Source: Christiangramia sp. OXR-203
Lineage (GTDB): Bacteria; Bacteroidota; Bacteroidia; Flavobacteriales; Flavobacteriaceae
Reading direction: 5' to 3'
Length of the DNA stretch: 64,000 nucleotides
NCBI RefSeq assembly: GCF_034372165.1
Contig: NZ_CP139698.1
Span: 930,001 to 994,000, forward strand
The number at the start of each line of letters is the position of its first letter. Position 1 is the first letter of the stretch. The translations under genes and the position numbers were made by a program. Below are positions 17,021 to 25,096 of the stretch, piece by piece. The notes under the pieces were generated by a model, which was not told where the DNA came from, did not search any database, and worked only from the letters and a program-made list of their open reading frames with translations.

Positions 17021-19342
17021 TTGGAAGCTTACTTAGCTGAATTAAATGATGCACAAAGGGCCCCGGTGCTGCAGAAAGACGGACCAATGATTGTTATTGC
17101 CGGTGCGGGATCTGGTAAAACAAGGGTGTTAACCTACAGGATCGCTTACCTGATGAATCAGGGCGTAGATGCGTTCAATATTCTTTCGTTAACCTTTACC
17201 AACAAGGCAGCACGAGAGATGAAGCAGCGTATTTCCAAGATCGTTGGAAGTAGTGAAGCTAAGAATCTCTGGATGGGAACTTTCCACTCGGTTTTTGCTA
17301 AAATGCTGAGGTTCGAGGCAGATAAACTTGGATACCCTTCAAATTTTACCATTTACGATACTCAGGATTCTCATTCTGTGATACGAGCGATCATAAAAGA
17401 TATGCGTCTGGACAAGGATGTGTATAAATACAAGCAGGTTTATAACCGAATTTCTTCTTATAAGAACAGTCTTATCACGGTAAAGGCCTATTTCCAGAAT
17501 CAGGAATTGCAGGAAGCCGATGCCATGTCCAAAAAGCCAAGATTGGGTGAGATCTACCAGCAATATGTGGATCGCTGTTTCAAGGCGGGCGCGATGGACT
17601 TTGATGATCTGCTTCTAAAAACGAATGAATTACTGAACAGGTTTCCGGATGTCCTGCATAAATACCAGAGTAGATTTAAATACATTCTGGTGGATGAGTA
17701 CCAGGATACCAATCATTCTCAGTATTTGATCGTAAGAGCACTTTCAGATAAATTTCAGAATATATGTGTGGTAGGTGATGATGCGCAGAGTATCTATGCA
17801 TTTAGGGGTGCCAATATTAACAATATTCTGAATTTCCAGAAGGATTATGACAATGTACAGATGTACAGGCTTGAGCAGAATTACAGGTCTACCCGAAACA
17901 TTGTACATGCTGCCAACTCAATTATTGATAAGAATAAGACCAAGCTGGATAAGATCGTATGGACTGCGAATGATGACGGGCCAAAGATCGTTGTGAACAG
18001 ATTACTTACAGATGGCGAAGAGGGGCGTTACGTTGCTAGTTCTATCTTTGAGAACAAAATGCAACAACAGCTTAATAATGGTGATTTCGCCATCCTTTAC
18101 AGAACCAATGCACAGAGTAGGGCGATGGAAGACGCACTACGAAAGAGAGATATTCCATATAGAATTTATGGCGGACTTTCATTCTACCAGCGAAAAGAGA
18201 TCAAGGATGTACTCTCTTATCTCAGACTTATACTGAATAATAAGGATGAAGAAGCTCTTAAAAGAGTGATCAATTATCCAGCACGAGGAATTGGCCAGAC
18301 CACAATGGACCGACTTTCTGTAACCGCCAATCAGCATAACAGGTCAATTTTTGAAGTTATTCAGAATCTGGATAAACTTGATCTTAAGATCAATCGTGGA
18401 ACGCAGACTAAACTGGAAAATTTTGTAAATATGATCCAGAGTTTTGCCATTTCTAACGAAACTATGGACGCTTTCCAAATTGCTGAAATGGTGACCAAGA
18501 AGACGGGGCTGGTTCAGGAACTTAAAAAAGATGGTACACCTGAAGGAATTGCCAGAATTGAAAATATAGAGGAATTACTTAATGGTATCAGGGATTTCGT
18601 TGAAGGCCAGCGAGAGATCGCAGACGCAACTGGTTCTCTATCAGAATTTCTTGAAGACGTAGCACTTGCTACAGATCTTGATAATGATACCGGGGATGAT
18701 GATCGTGTTGCTTTAATGACCATTCACCTGGCCAAAGGGCTGGAATTTCCTTATGTATATATCGTCGGAATGGAAGAAGATCTTTTTCCATCCGGGATGA
18801 GTATGAATACCAGAAGCGAACTTGAAGAAGAACGCCGATTGTTCTATGTAGCTATAACCAGGGCCGAGAAGCAGGCATATCTTACCTACACACTTTCCAG
18901 GTATCGTTGGGGTAAACTTGTAGATGCCGAGCCTAGTAGATTTATTGAAGAAATCGACGAGCAATACCTTGAAACTTTAGTGCCACAGGACGATTATAAG
19001 TACAAGCCTTTGATAGATACAGATATCTTTGGGGACGATGTGGATAAGAGCAAATTAAGACAAAGCAAACCCAGAACAGGTACTCCACCTCCAGCTCATA
19101 AACCTTCAGAAGAACAGTTGCGTAAACTTAGAAAACTAAGACCAGCTGCGAAAGAACCGGAGAAAGCTATGAACACTTTGAATCTTTCCGCAGGGGATGA
19201 AGTGGAACATATGCGTTTTGGAAAAGGTAAAGTTCTTAAACTTGAGGGTGTTGGCCAGGATCGAAAAGCTGAAATCGAATTTGAACAGGGCGGTATCAAG
19301 AATTTACTCTTACGTTTTGCCAAGCTGAAAATTCTTTCTTAA
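17021..19342 (+). CDS. UvrD/PcrA-type superfamily I DNA helicase, TTG start
   Basis: Protein of 773 residues. It unwinds DNA 3' to 5' in repair and replication. Motifs: Q-motif LNDAQRAPV at 8-16, Walker A GAGSGKT at 28-34, TFTNKAAREMKQR, Walker B/motif II VDEYQDTN, GDDAQSIYAFRGA (motif III), LEQNYRST (IV), MTIHLAKGLEFPYVYIVG split across motif V, and VAITRAEKQ (VI). The C-terminal region ends in a Tudor-like DEVEHMRFGKGKVL domain, as in PcrA. There is no in-frame ATG or GTG upstream: a TAA stop lies at 17006 and the only usable start is TTG at 17021, six bases after a GGAGAA Shine-Dalgarno-like sequence. An ATG at 17010 is out of frame. Confidence 0.96.
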   Translation: MEAYLAELNDAQRAPVLQKDGPMIVIAGAGSGKTRVLTYRIAYLMNQGVDAFNILSLTFTNKAAREMKQRISKIVGSSEAKNLWMGTFHSVFAKMLRFEADKLGYPSNFTIYDTQDSHSVIRAIIKDMRLDKDVYKYKQVYNRISSYKNSLITVKAYFQNQELQEADAMSKKPRLGEIYQQYVDRCFKAGAMDFDDLLLKTNELLNRFPDVLHKYQSRFKYILVDEYQDTNHSQYLIVRALSDKFQNICVVGDDAQSIYAFRGANINNILNFQKDYDNVQMYRLEQNYRSTRNIVHAANSIIDKNKTKLDKIVWTANDDGPKIVVNRLLTDGEEGRYVASSIFENKMQQQLNNGDFAILYRTNAQSRAMEDALRKRDIPYRIYGGLSFYQRKEIKDVLSYLRLILNNKDEEALKRVINYPARGIGQTTMDRLSVTANQHNRSIFEVIQNLDKLDLKINRGTQTKLENFVNMIQSFAISNETMDAFQIAEMVTKKTGLVQELKKDGTPEGIARIENIEELLNGIRDFVEGQREIADATGSLSEFLEDVALATDLDNDTGDDDRVALMTIHLAKGLEFPYVYIVGMEEDLFPSGMSMNTRSELEEERRLFYVAITRAEKQAYLTYTLSRYRWGKLVDAEPSRFIEEIDEQYLETLVPQDDYKYKPLIDTDIFGDDVDKSKLRQSKPRTGTPPPAHKPSEEQLRKLRKLRPAAKEPEKAMNTLNLSAGDEVEHMRFGKGKVLKLEGVGQDRKAEIEFEQGGIKNLLLRFAKLKILS

Positions 19343-19576
19343 AAATTCCTAGGATTACTGTAGAAAATACATATATTAGCTCAGAGTCGTATTAATCCCT
19401 ACATTTTTACAACTCCAAAAACCAAATAAAAAACAACGTTTTTATAGAGACCTGCTTTTAGGTCTCTTTTTTTATGCCTGTTCAGGAATACGTTAATCTT
19501 CCTCTAAAACACTGTTAGCGATTTATTTAAATTTCTTCAGAAGATTGTTCTATCAACTATCTTGAAAAAAAAAGTT
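19343..19576 (+). other. 234-base intergenic stretch with a terminator and a possible small RNA
   Basis: No convincing protein-coding gene is present. The stretch holds about 100 bases of A-rich DNA, a terminator hairpin at 19446-19474, and about 100 bases up to the DUF2945 start. Placing the terminator some 100 bases after the helicase stop leaves room for a long 3' UTR or a 3'-derived small RNA; the sequence alone cannot decide. Confidence 0.35.
19446..19474 (+). terminator. Rho-independent terminator after the helicase gene
   Basis: An 8-bp stem (19446-19453 with 19460-19467) has a 6-base loop and is followed by a run of T. It is about 100 bases after the helicase stop codon. Confidence 0.85.
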
Positions 19577-19789
19577 ATGATTAAAGAAGGAAGTAAAGTA
19601 AAATGGGAATGGGGAAATGGAACTGCGGAAGGAAAAGTGCAAAGTACATTTACCAAGAAAGTGACCCGAACGATCGATGGAAATGAAGTGACCCGCGACG
19701 GAGAAGAAGGCAACAAAGCATTGTATATCGAACAGGAAGATGGTAGCAACGTGCTTAAACTTGAAAGCGAAGTTAAAAAGGCGGACTAA
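19577..19789 (+). CDS. DUF2945 / HVA1-type small protein
   Basis: Protein of 70 residues from the ATG at 19577; an in-frame TTG at 19562 would add five Lys-rich residues and is less likely. The opening MIKEGSKVKWEWGNGTAEG and the middle KVTRTIDGNEVTRDG match the DUF2945 (hypervirulence-associated, Tudor-like) domain, whose usual length is 65-75 residues. It is a small basic-acidic SH3-like barrel; function unknown, sometimes stress linked. A terminator lies upstream, so it has its own promoter, which I could not identify. It may be co-transcribed with the YciO-like gene 55 bases downstream. Confidence 0.8.
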   Translation: MIKEGSKVKWEWGNGTAEGKVQSTFTKKVTRTIDGNEVTRDGEEGNKALYIEQEDGSNVLKLESEVKKAD

Positions 19790-19844
19790 ATCATTCCAAT
19801 TACGCGGAATATCTTAATTTTAAGAAGATCAAAAACATACTAAT

Positions 19845-20465
19845 ATGGCTGAACTTCTAAGAATTTACGATGAAAATCCCGCACCAAAACATATAAATAA
19901 GGTAGTAGAAGTCCTTAAAAAAGGAGGACTTATCATTTATCCTACAGATACTATTTATGGTTTGGGATGTGATATTACCAATAACAGTGCACTAGAAAAG
20001 ATTGCCAGGATCAAGAACGTTAAACTGGAGAAAGCTAATTTTTCCTTTGTTTGCGAAGATCTTAGCAATCTTTCTGATTATGTGAAGCAAATCGACACAA
20101 CTACCTTTAAGATACTTAAACGATGTCTACCGGGACCGTACACTTTTATACTCCCTGGTGGAAACAATCTCCCAAGTGTTTTCAAAAAGAAAAAAACAGT
20201 CGGGATCAGGGTTCCAGATAATTCCATTTGCCAGGCGATTGTCAAAGCTCTTGGAAACCCAATAATTTCAACCTCAATTCGGGATGAAGATGAGGTGTTG
20301 GAATATAGTACAGATCCAGAATTGATTCGGGAGAAATGGGACAACCTGGTGGATTTGGTGATCGATGGTGGTTACGGCGATAATGTTGCTTCAACCGTAA
20401 TTGACCTTACAACGCCAGAACCGGAAGTAATCCGGGAAGGGAAAGGTTCCCTTGAAATCATGTAA
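19845..20465 (+). CDS. YciO-type YrdC/Sua5-domain protein
   Basis: Protein of 206 residues made of one YrdC domain (GGLIIYPTDTIYGLGCD; RIKNVKLEKANFSFVCEDLS; CLPGPYTFILPG; GIRVPDN; STVIDL). TsaC/Sua5 enzymes make threonylcarbamoyl-AMP for tRNA t6A. Here the basic KxR and SAN-SG motifs of true TsaC are replaced (IKNVK-LEK-ANF and STSIRDED), which matches the YciO subgroup in length and motif pattern. The window's second YrdC gene (56693-57262) keeps the canonical residues. This one is therefore probably not the main t6A enzyme. Whether it retains activity cannot be told from sequence. Confidence 0.82.
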   Translation: MAELLRIYDENPAPKHINKVVEVLKKGGLIIYPTDTIYGLGCDITNNSALEKIARIKNVKLEKANFSFVCEDLSNLSDYVKQIDTTTFKILKRCLPGPYTFILPGGNNLPSVFKKKKTVGIRVPDNSICQAIVKALGNPIISTSIRDEDEVLEYSTDPELIREKWDNLVDLVIDGGYGDNVASTVIDLTTPEPEVIREGKGSLEIM

Positions 20466-20567
20466 AATTTTAGGATTTCCCAAACTTTCTAGTTAATTCG
20501 CTATTAAAGCTTGTTCAGGGTTTTTCAAACTCGGTATGAGATAGTAACTTAAAAGAAAAATTAAATT

Positions 20568-21404
20568 ATGAGTACATTAGAAACTACAACTGAAGTTAAG
20601 GGGCAACCTATTAATTTATATTATGAAGACTATGGTGAAGGTAAACCGGTAATTTTAATTCACGGTTGGCCATTAAGTCATAGAATGTGGGAATACCAAA
20701 TAGAATCTATCGTTGAGGCAGGATTTAGATGTATTGCCTACGATCGTAGAGGTTTTGGAGCAAGTGATAAGCCTTGGACTGGATATGATTATGATTCGCT
20801 GGCGAAGGATTTAAATGATCTAATTACTAAATTAGACCTTACAGATGCTACGATTGTCGGTTTTTCAATGGGTGGAGGGGAAGTAGCCCGCTATATCGCA
20901 AACTACGGAACTTCTAAATTGAGTAAAGCAGCATTAATTTCGGCGGTGCCACCATTTATGCTGAAGACTGATGATAATCCTGATGGTTTGGATGCAGAGA
21001 CATTTGAAGGTTTTAAAAAGAATCTTAGAAAAGATCGTCCCGGATTTTTATCAGAATTTGGAGACCAATTCCTGAATTTCGAAGACAATTCAGATCGAAT
21101 TAGTGAAGATATGGCGCACTATTACTGGTCTATAGGATGTCAGGCATCACCGAATGCCACGTTGGAATGTGTAGACTCTTTCGGAAAAACAGATTTTAGA
21201 GAAGATCTGAAGAAATTTGATATTCCTACGCTAGTTGTTCATGGTACCGCAGATCAAGTAGTACCTATTGAAATGTCTGGAAAAAAGAGTGCTGAAATGA
21301 TAGCAAATAGTGAATACCACGAGGTGATGGATGCTCCTCACGGTCTTGTTCTGACTCACACTGCAGAGTTTAACAGATTACTCGTAGATTTTCTTAAGAA
21401 GTAA
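20568..21404 (+). CDS. Alpha/beta hydrolase (non-heme chloroperoxidase/esterase-like)
   Basis: Protein of 278 residues without a signal peptide. It has a full alpha/beta hydrolase fold: HGWPLSHRMWE oxyanion loop, DRRGFGASDKP, the nucleophile elbow GFSMGGGE with Ser100, the acid Asp229 in HGTADQVVP and His258 in DAPHGLVLTH. The opening and the SMGGGE elbow are like the bacterial cofactor-free haloperoxidase/arylesterase subgroup, whose physiological reaction is normally ester or perester hydrolysis. It is a single-gene unit, 102 bases after the YciO-like gene, and ends in a strong terminator. Confidence 0.93.
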   Translation: MSTLETTTEVKGQPINLYYEDYGEGKPVILIHGWPLSHRMWEYQIESIVEAGFRCIAYDRRGFGASDKPWTGYDYDSLAKDLNDLITKLDLTDATIVGFSMGGGEVARYIANYGTSKLSKAALISAVPPFMLKTDDNPDGLDAETFEGFKKNLRKDRPGFLSEFGDQFLNFEDNSDRISEDMAHYYWSIGCQASPNATLECVDSFGKTDFREDLKKFDIPTLVVHGTADQVVPIEMSGKKSAEMIANSEYHEVMDAPHGLVLTHTAEFNRLLVDFLKK

Positions 21405-21426
21405 TCTGTAATTAACTTAATGAATG

Positions 21427-21452
21427 AAGCCCTCTAGCGAGGGCTTTTTTTA
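21427..21452 (+). terminator. Rho-independent terminator of the hydrolase gene
   Basis: An 8-bp stem AAGCCCTC/GAGGGCTT (21427-21434 with 21439-21446), 4-base loop and T run. It lies directly against the stop codon of the convergent lipoprotein gene. Confidence 0.9.
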
Positions 21453-22502
21453 TTACATAGATTCTAAAAACGCCTTATGTATTTCTGAAGGCTTTCCTGG
21501 TTTTCCTTTCTTTTTCTCAGAGAACGCCAGTTCGAAACCGCTTTGGGCTGCTTTTAATCTTTGAGCAGGTGTTCCATGATGACCTGGGCTTTCAGTAAAA
21601 CAATCTCCAGAATTATAGCTCATGTCGAAAAATGATTCGAGTCGCTTCCAATTATAAGTTGCACCTCTTTTATGTCCTAGAAAATAAGCTGCTGCAAAAT
21701 CGGCTTCTAATTCTAGCAAAAGCTCAGAATTTTTTGTGTAGTCATTCTCCCATTGTAGGTTGTACTCGAATTGGGCCTGGTGCCACCATTCGTGAGCGAG
21801 GAGTCCGCTAAAGGCTATTTCTCCGGGAATTCCTGATTCTTCCAATAATTCCAATATACCATCACTTATGACAAGAAGACCATTTGATCTTGTAAATGCA
21901 TTGAGGGCGAAGAAGGTATTTTCTGGGATCTGGCTACTATTCTGATAAGCTTCAATGATTTGCAAAGCTTTAATTCTCGCTTCTGTAGCATTACGAATGC
22001 TACGATCAAAACTTTCGATCATATCTGCTAATTGCTGAGGATCTTCCAATGTTGCGGTATGCTGTCCATTTAAATAAATCTGCCGGTCAAGCTGCCAGAA
22101 CTTCTGAAGTTCTCGCACTCGCTTAACTTCTAGACGATTGTATTGTCCATCGCTGCCATAATAGTTTGGACCTATGTAATGAGTAACATACTTTCTGTGA
22201 AGGTCTCTTAAATAGAAGACCATCTCAACATCAAAATATGGATCTTGAATTAAACTCTCGAAATTCTTCTGAAGTAGATTTTGAAACGAAGTAATTTCGC
22301 ATGAGCTATTCTTAGCTGGTAGATTTACACTTTCAGATAAAGAGAAAGAACTGAGATCAATTTCCTGAATTTCAAACTCAGCTGAAGTATAATTGTTATC
22401 TGTTGATTCGGTCCGAGTTTCAATAGACTCAGAGGAGCAGGATACCTGGAACAGGTAGAGGCCTAGAAAAAGTATTCCACTACTAATTTTGAGTGCTTTC
22501 AT
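21453..22502 (-). CDS. Lipoprotein with an M48-like HExxH metallopeptidase motif
   Basis: Protein of 349 residues. The N-terminus is a lipoprotein signal with lipobox QVSC (Cys22) followed by an S/E/T-rich linker. The zinc motif HEWWH lies at 237-241, and 23 residues later comes ELEADFAAAYFLGH (Glu264 and Asp268), the spacing and sequence style of M48/gluzincin proteases, where Glu is the third ligand. The FNAFTRSNGLLVISDGILELL stretch before it, split by a turn, corresponds to the substrate-edge strand of M48. It is probably an outer-membrane or periplasmic zinc protease. The family assignment rests on motifs only. It lies downstream of the OmpA gene's terminator, so it is transcribed alone. 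Confidence 0.72.
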   Translation of the reverse strand: MKALKISSGILFLGLYLFQVSCSSESIETRTESTDNNYTSAEFEIQEIDLSSFSLSESVNLPAKNSSCEITSFQNLLQKNFESLIQDPYFDVEMVFYLRDLHRKYVTHYIGPNYYGSDGQYNRLEVKRVRELQKFWQLDRQIYLNGQHTATLEDPQQLADMIESFDRSIRNATEARIKALQIIEAYQNSSQIPENTFFALNAFTRSNGLLVISDGILELLEESGIPGEIAFSGLLAHEWWHQAQFEYNLQWENDYTKNSELLLELEADFAAAYFLGHKRGATYNWKRLESFFDMSYNSGDCFTESPGHHGTPAQRLKAAQSGFELAFSEKKKGKPGKPSEIHKAFLESM

Positions 22503-22580
22503 AATTAGTGATTTAGAGAGTAGGGAATACTACTAAAATAATATAAAACGTTGAATATCAGATGTTAAATCTGATAAATA

Positions 22581-22608
22581 AAAAAAGCCTCTGCAATGCA
22601 GAGGCTTT
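22581..22608 (-). terminator. Rho-independent terminator of the OmpA-family gene
   Basis: Perfect 11-bp stem (22584-22594 with 22598-22608), 3-base loop, and on the minus strand a T run (A run at 22581-22586 on plus). Confidence 0.9.
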
Positions 22609-22632
22609 GATATATAGAAAAAAGGTTTCTTA

Positions 22633-23478
22633 TTAGTTAGACTGAGAACTAGCTTTCTCCATTCCATCTTCGATCATACTGTAGAATTGATCAAGTTTAG
22701 GAAGAACAACAATTCTTGTTCTACGGTTCTTAGCACGACCTTCAGCAGTTTCGTTGCTTGCAAGTGGTACATAGTAAGATCTACCTGCAGCAGTCATACG
22801 CGCTGGCTCAACACCAAACTCATCCTGAAGAACACGTACTACAGAAGTTGCACGTTTCACACTTAGATCCCAGTTATCTTCGAACATAGAAGTGCTAATA
22901 GCTTTGTCATCTGTATGACCTTCTACCATAAATTCGATATTTGGCTTGTTGTTTACAACAGTAGCTACTTTACCAAGAACTTCTTTCGCACGAGATGTTA
23001 CGTTGTAACGACCACTATCGAAAAGTAATTTGTCTGAAATAGATACGTAAACAACACCTTTCTCAACATTGATCTCGATATCCTCATCGTTTAAGTTACC
23101 AAGAGCTCCTTTAAGACTGGTTACAAGAGCAAGAGTTACAGAATCTTTCTTGTTCATTGCATCTTGCATAGAACGAATTGCAAGGTCTTTTTCTTTAATA
23201 CTTTCTAAAGAACGTTCCATGTTCTCAGCTTCTTTCTTAGAAAGAGTTGCCAAGTTCCCAACGTTGTTCAATAAAGCAGCATTTGTATTATTTAAGTTTG
23301 CAACCTGGCTATTTAGACGCTCTTTTTCATCAAGACAGGAGTTCAATTTTACTGTAGCAGTATTTAATTGATCCTGAGTTTCACGTTGTTTTGTTTCAAG
23401 TTCATTGTATTTTTTCTGTGAAACACATGAAGATAGCAAAAGGGCCGCAGTAGCCGACATTAGCATGATTTTTTTCAT
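22633..23478 (-). CDS. OmpA-family lipoprotein with a coiled-coil stalk
   Basis: Protein of 281 residues. Lipobox LSSC puts the lipidated Cys at residue 18. Residues about 20-125 are heptad-like and rich in Glu, Lys, Asn and Leu, a predicted coiled coil (KYNELETKQRETQDQL; NNTNAALLNNVGNLATL). The C-terminal OmpA/MotB peptidoglycan-binding domain covers about 150-265: LLFDSGRYNVTSRAKEVL, VEGHTDDKAI, NWDLSVKRATSVV, GRAKNRRTRIVV. It likely tethers the outer membrane to peptidoglycan, as Pal does. A -7 box at 23513-23520 and a terminator show a single-gene transcript. Confidence 0.93.
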   Translation of the reverse strand: MKKIMLMSATAALLLSSCVSQKKYNELETKQRETQDQLNTATVKLNSCLDEKERLNSQVANLNNTNAALLNNVGNLATLSKKEAENMERSLESIKEKDLAIRSMQDAMNKKDSVTLALVTSLKGALGNLNDEDIEINVEKGVVYVSISDKLLFDSGRYNVTSRAKEVLGKVATVVNNKPNIEFMVEGHTDDKAISTSMFEDNWDLSVKRATSVVRVLQDEFGVEPARMTAAGRSYYVPLASNETAEGRAKNRRTRIVVLPKLDQFYSMIEDGMEKASSQSN

Positions 23479-23512
23479 AACTAGTTTCTTAAATTTTAAA
23501 TTGTTTAGAGGC

Positions 23513-23520
23513 CAAAAATA
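23513..23520 (-). promoter_or_regulatory. Bacteroidota -7 box (TATTTTTG) before the OmpA gene
   Basis: Minus strand reads TATTTTTG, a perfect TAnnTTTG, 34 bases before the ATG. At the expected -33 distance the sequence is only a TTTC-like element, so this is a good -7 with a weak -33. Confidence 0.42.
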
Positions 23521-23568
23521 TCAAAAAAATAGCAAGGTGGAAAGCTATTTTAACATTTCCTTTCTATA

Positions 23569-24567
23569 TTATTTTTCTAGTTCACCATAGCGTGCCTTTC
23601 TAAGGATAAAATGTTGATACACAATAGAACGCAATTTATAATATCGCTCAATTTTAAATTGATCGGGACGCTTTTTTCTAATCTTGTTAAATGATGAATA
23701 GAAGCTGCCATGAGCTTTTAAAATTGCCGTAAAATGATCCACTTTTCCTTCGCTTAAAAACTTTAGAGCAGCAACTCCGTCAAGGATCATTCTTCCGAAT
23801 AATATTGGGAGTAAATCTGTCGATTTAAGGTTTTTCAGCAGTAAAAAAAGACCATTTCTAAAATTATAATAGGTTTTTTTGGGATCCATACTTGATAAGG
23901 TCGCTCCACCTACGTGGTAAACGACAGAATCTGCTGTATATTTTATGCGATATCCCATATTCTGAATTCTCCAGCAAAGATCTATTTCTTCCTGGTGAGC
24001 GAAGAAGTCTTCGTCAAGTCCGCCAGCTTCCTGGTAAACTGAATTCCTAATGGCAAAGCAGGCACCTGAAGCCCAGAATATTTCATGGTTATCATCATAC
24101 TGTCCTTTATCTTCCTCCATTTTCTGAAAGATCCTTCCCCGGCAGAAAGGATATCCAAATTGATCAAGATAACCACCGGCTGCACCGGCATATTCAAAAT
24201 GATCCTTTTTCTTGTAATCCAGTATCTTTGGCTGAATTGCCGCTACATCTGCTTCTCTCTGAAAGATTTCCAGTATTGGAACAAGCCAGTTGCGGGTCAC
24301 CTCCACATCACTATTTAGTAAAATGATAATTTCTTCGGAAACCGACTTTAAAGCCTCGTTATATCCACCAGCATAACCATTATTCGATTTATTCTGAATA
24401 ATATTTACCTCTGGGAAGCTGATCTTTAATACCGCTACAGATTCATCTGTAGAATTATTATCGGCTACGTAAATTTGCGCCTCTTCAGAATTTGTAATAA
24501 CCGAAGGCAGGAATTTTTTCAACAGATCTTTCCCGTTCCAGTTGAGGATAACTACAGCTATATTCAT
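23569..24567 (-). CDS. Family 2 glycosyltransferase (rhamnosyltransferase-like)
   Basis: Protein of 332 residues. The GT-A fold of GT2 is clear: VVILNWNGKDLL, VADNNSTDES, NNGYAGGYNEALK, the metal motif NSDVEVT, and a WASGACFAIR acceptor loop with DEDFFAHQEEIDLCWR. This pattern is that of WbbL-like rhamnosyl or related sugar transferases that extend polysaccharides on the cytoplasmic side. The C-terminus (about 230-332) carries a hydrophobic patch and basic residues (KAHGSFYSSFNKIRKKRPDQFK) suited to membrane association. Its start overlaps the HsdR-N-like gene by four bases (ATGA), so the two are translationally coupled, although they look functionally unrelated. Confidence 0.9.
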   Translation of the reverse strand: MNIAVVILNWNGKDLLKKFLPSVITNSEEAQIYVADNNSTDESVAVLKISFPEVNIIQNKSNNGYAGGYNEALKSVSEEIIILLNSDVEVTRNWLVPILEIFQREADVAAIQPKILDYKKKDHFEYAGAAGGYLDQFGYPFCRGRIFQKMEEDKGQYDDNHEIFWASGACFAIRNSVYQEAGGLDEDFFAHQEEIDLCWRIQNMGYRIKYTADSVVYHVGGATLSSMDPKKTYYNFRNGLFLLLKNLKSTDLLPILFGRMILDGVAALKFLSEGKVDHFTAILKAHGSFYSSFNKIRKKRPDQFKIERYYKLRSIVYQHFILRKARYGELEK

Positions 24568-25013
24568 GCTCGTTGATATTCCGGTAATTCGGTTAGAAAA
24601 ATATAAGTTTCCTTTTCATAATCCATCTGGCAAAAGTAATGTTCGATTCCATTAGTTACCATCAAATAATTTGCCTTTAAGCTCAGGTTATACCTGGCGA
24701 TCTGGTCGAACGTGTCCTGGGTGATTTTAATTTTTGGTGCTTTACATTCCACGATAATATGGATATTCCCTTTTGGCTCGAACACAACCACATCATACCT
24801 TTTGGTGAGACCGGCGATCTTTATTTGCTTTTCAACATTGATAAGACTTACCGGATAATTTTTCTCTTTTTCCAGAAACTTCACAGTATGCTGACGTACC
24901 CATTCTTCAGGTGTAAGGATGATAAACTTTTTCCGTAGATCGTCAAAAACAGCTACTTTATTTTGATTATTTTTGAACCGAAATGAGTAGGATGGAAAAT
25001 TCAGCTTCTGCAT
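24564..25013 (-). CDS. Stand-alone HsdR N-terminal-like (PD-(D/E)XK) protein
   Basis: Protein of 149 residues matching the type I restriction enzyme R-subunit N-terminal (HSDR_N_2) domain without the helicase motor. The PD-(D/E)XK nuclease core is visible: Glu61, Asp74 in KRYDVVVF and the E-x-K pair Glu89/Lys91 in VECKAP, followed by a TQDTFDQIARYN helix. No methylase or specificity genes are near, so this is not a restriction system. It is divergent from holA with an 83-base gap and coupled downstream to a GT2. Role unknown; nuclease in DNA maintenance is a guess from fold. Confidence 0.82.
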   Translation of the reverse strand: MQKLNFPSYSFRFKNNQNKVAVFDDLRKKFIILTPEEWVRQHTVKFLEKEKNYPVSLINVEKQIKIAGLTKRYDVVVFEPKGNIHIIVECKAPKIKITQDTFDQIARYNLSLKANYLMVTNGIEHYFCQMDYEKETYIFLTELPEYQRA

Positions 25014-25096
25014 TTTTCAAAAGTAATGAAGATTATTCAGTGATAAAATATCACCTTCAGTTTTCCATCAATTCATAAATCGCCGTAAACTCCTCT

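Noticed and set aside
24564-25013. Type I restriction-modification system
   Set aside because: Only an HsdR-N-like domain is present. There is no helicase motor, HsdM or HsdS gene nearby, so it is annotated as a stand-alone protein.
25018-25025. Perfect TAnnTTTG box (TACTTTTG, minus) before the HsdR-N-like gene
   Set aside because: It ends only four bases before the ATG, so transcription would start at or after the start codon. Not listed as a promoter unless a leaderless transcript is shown.
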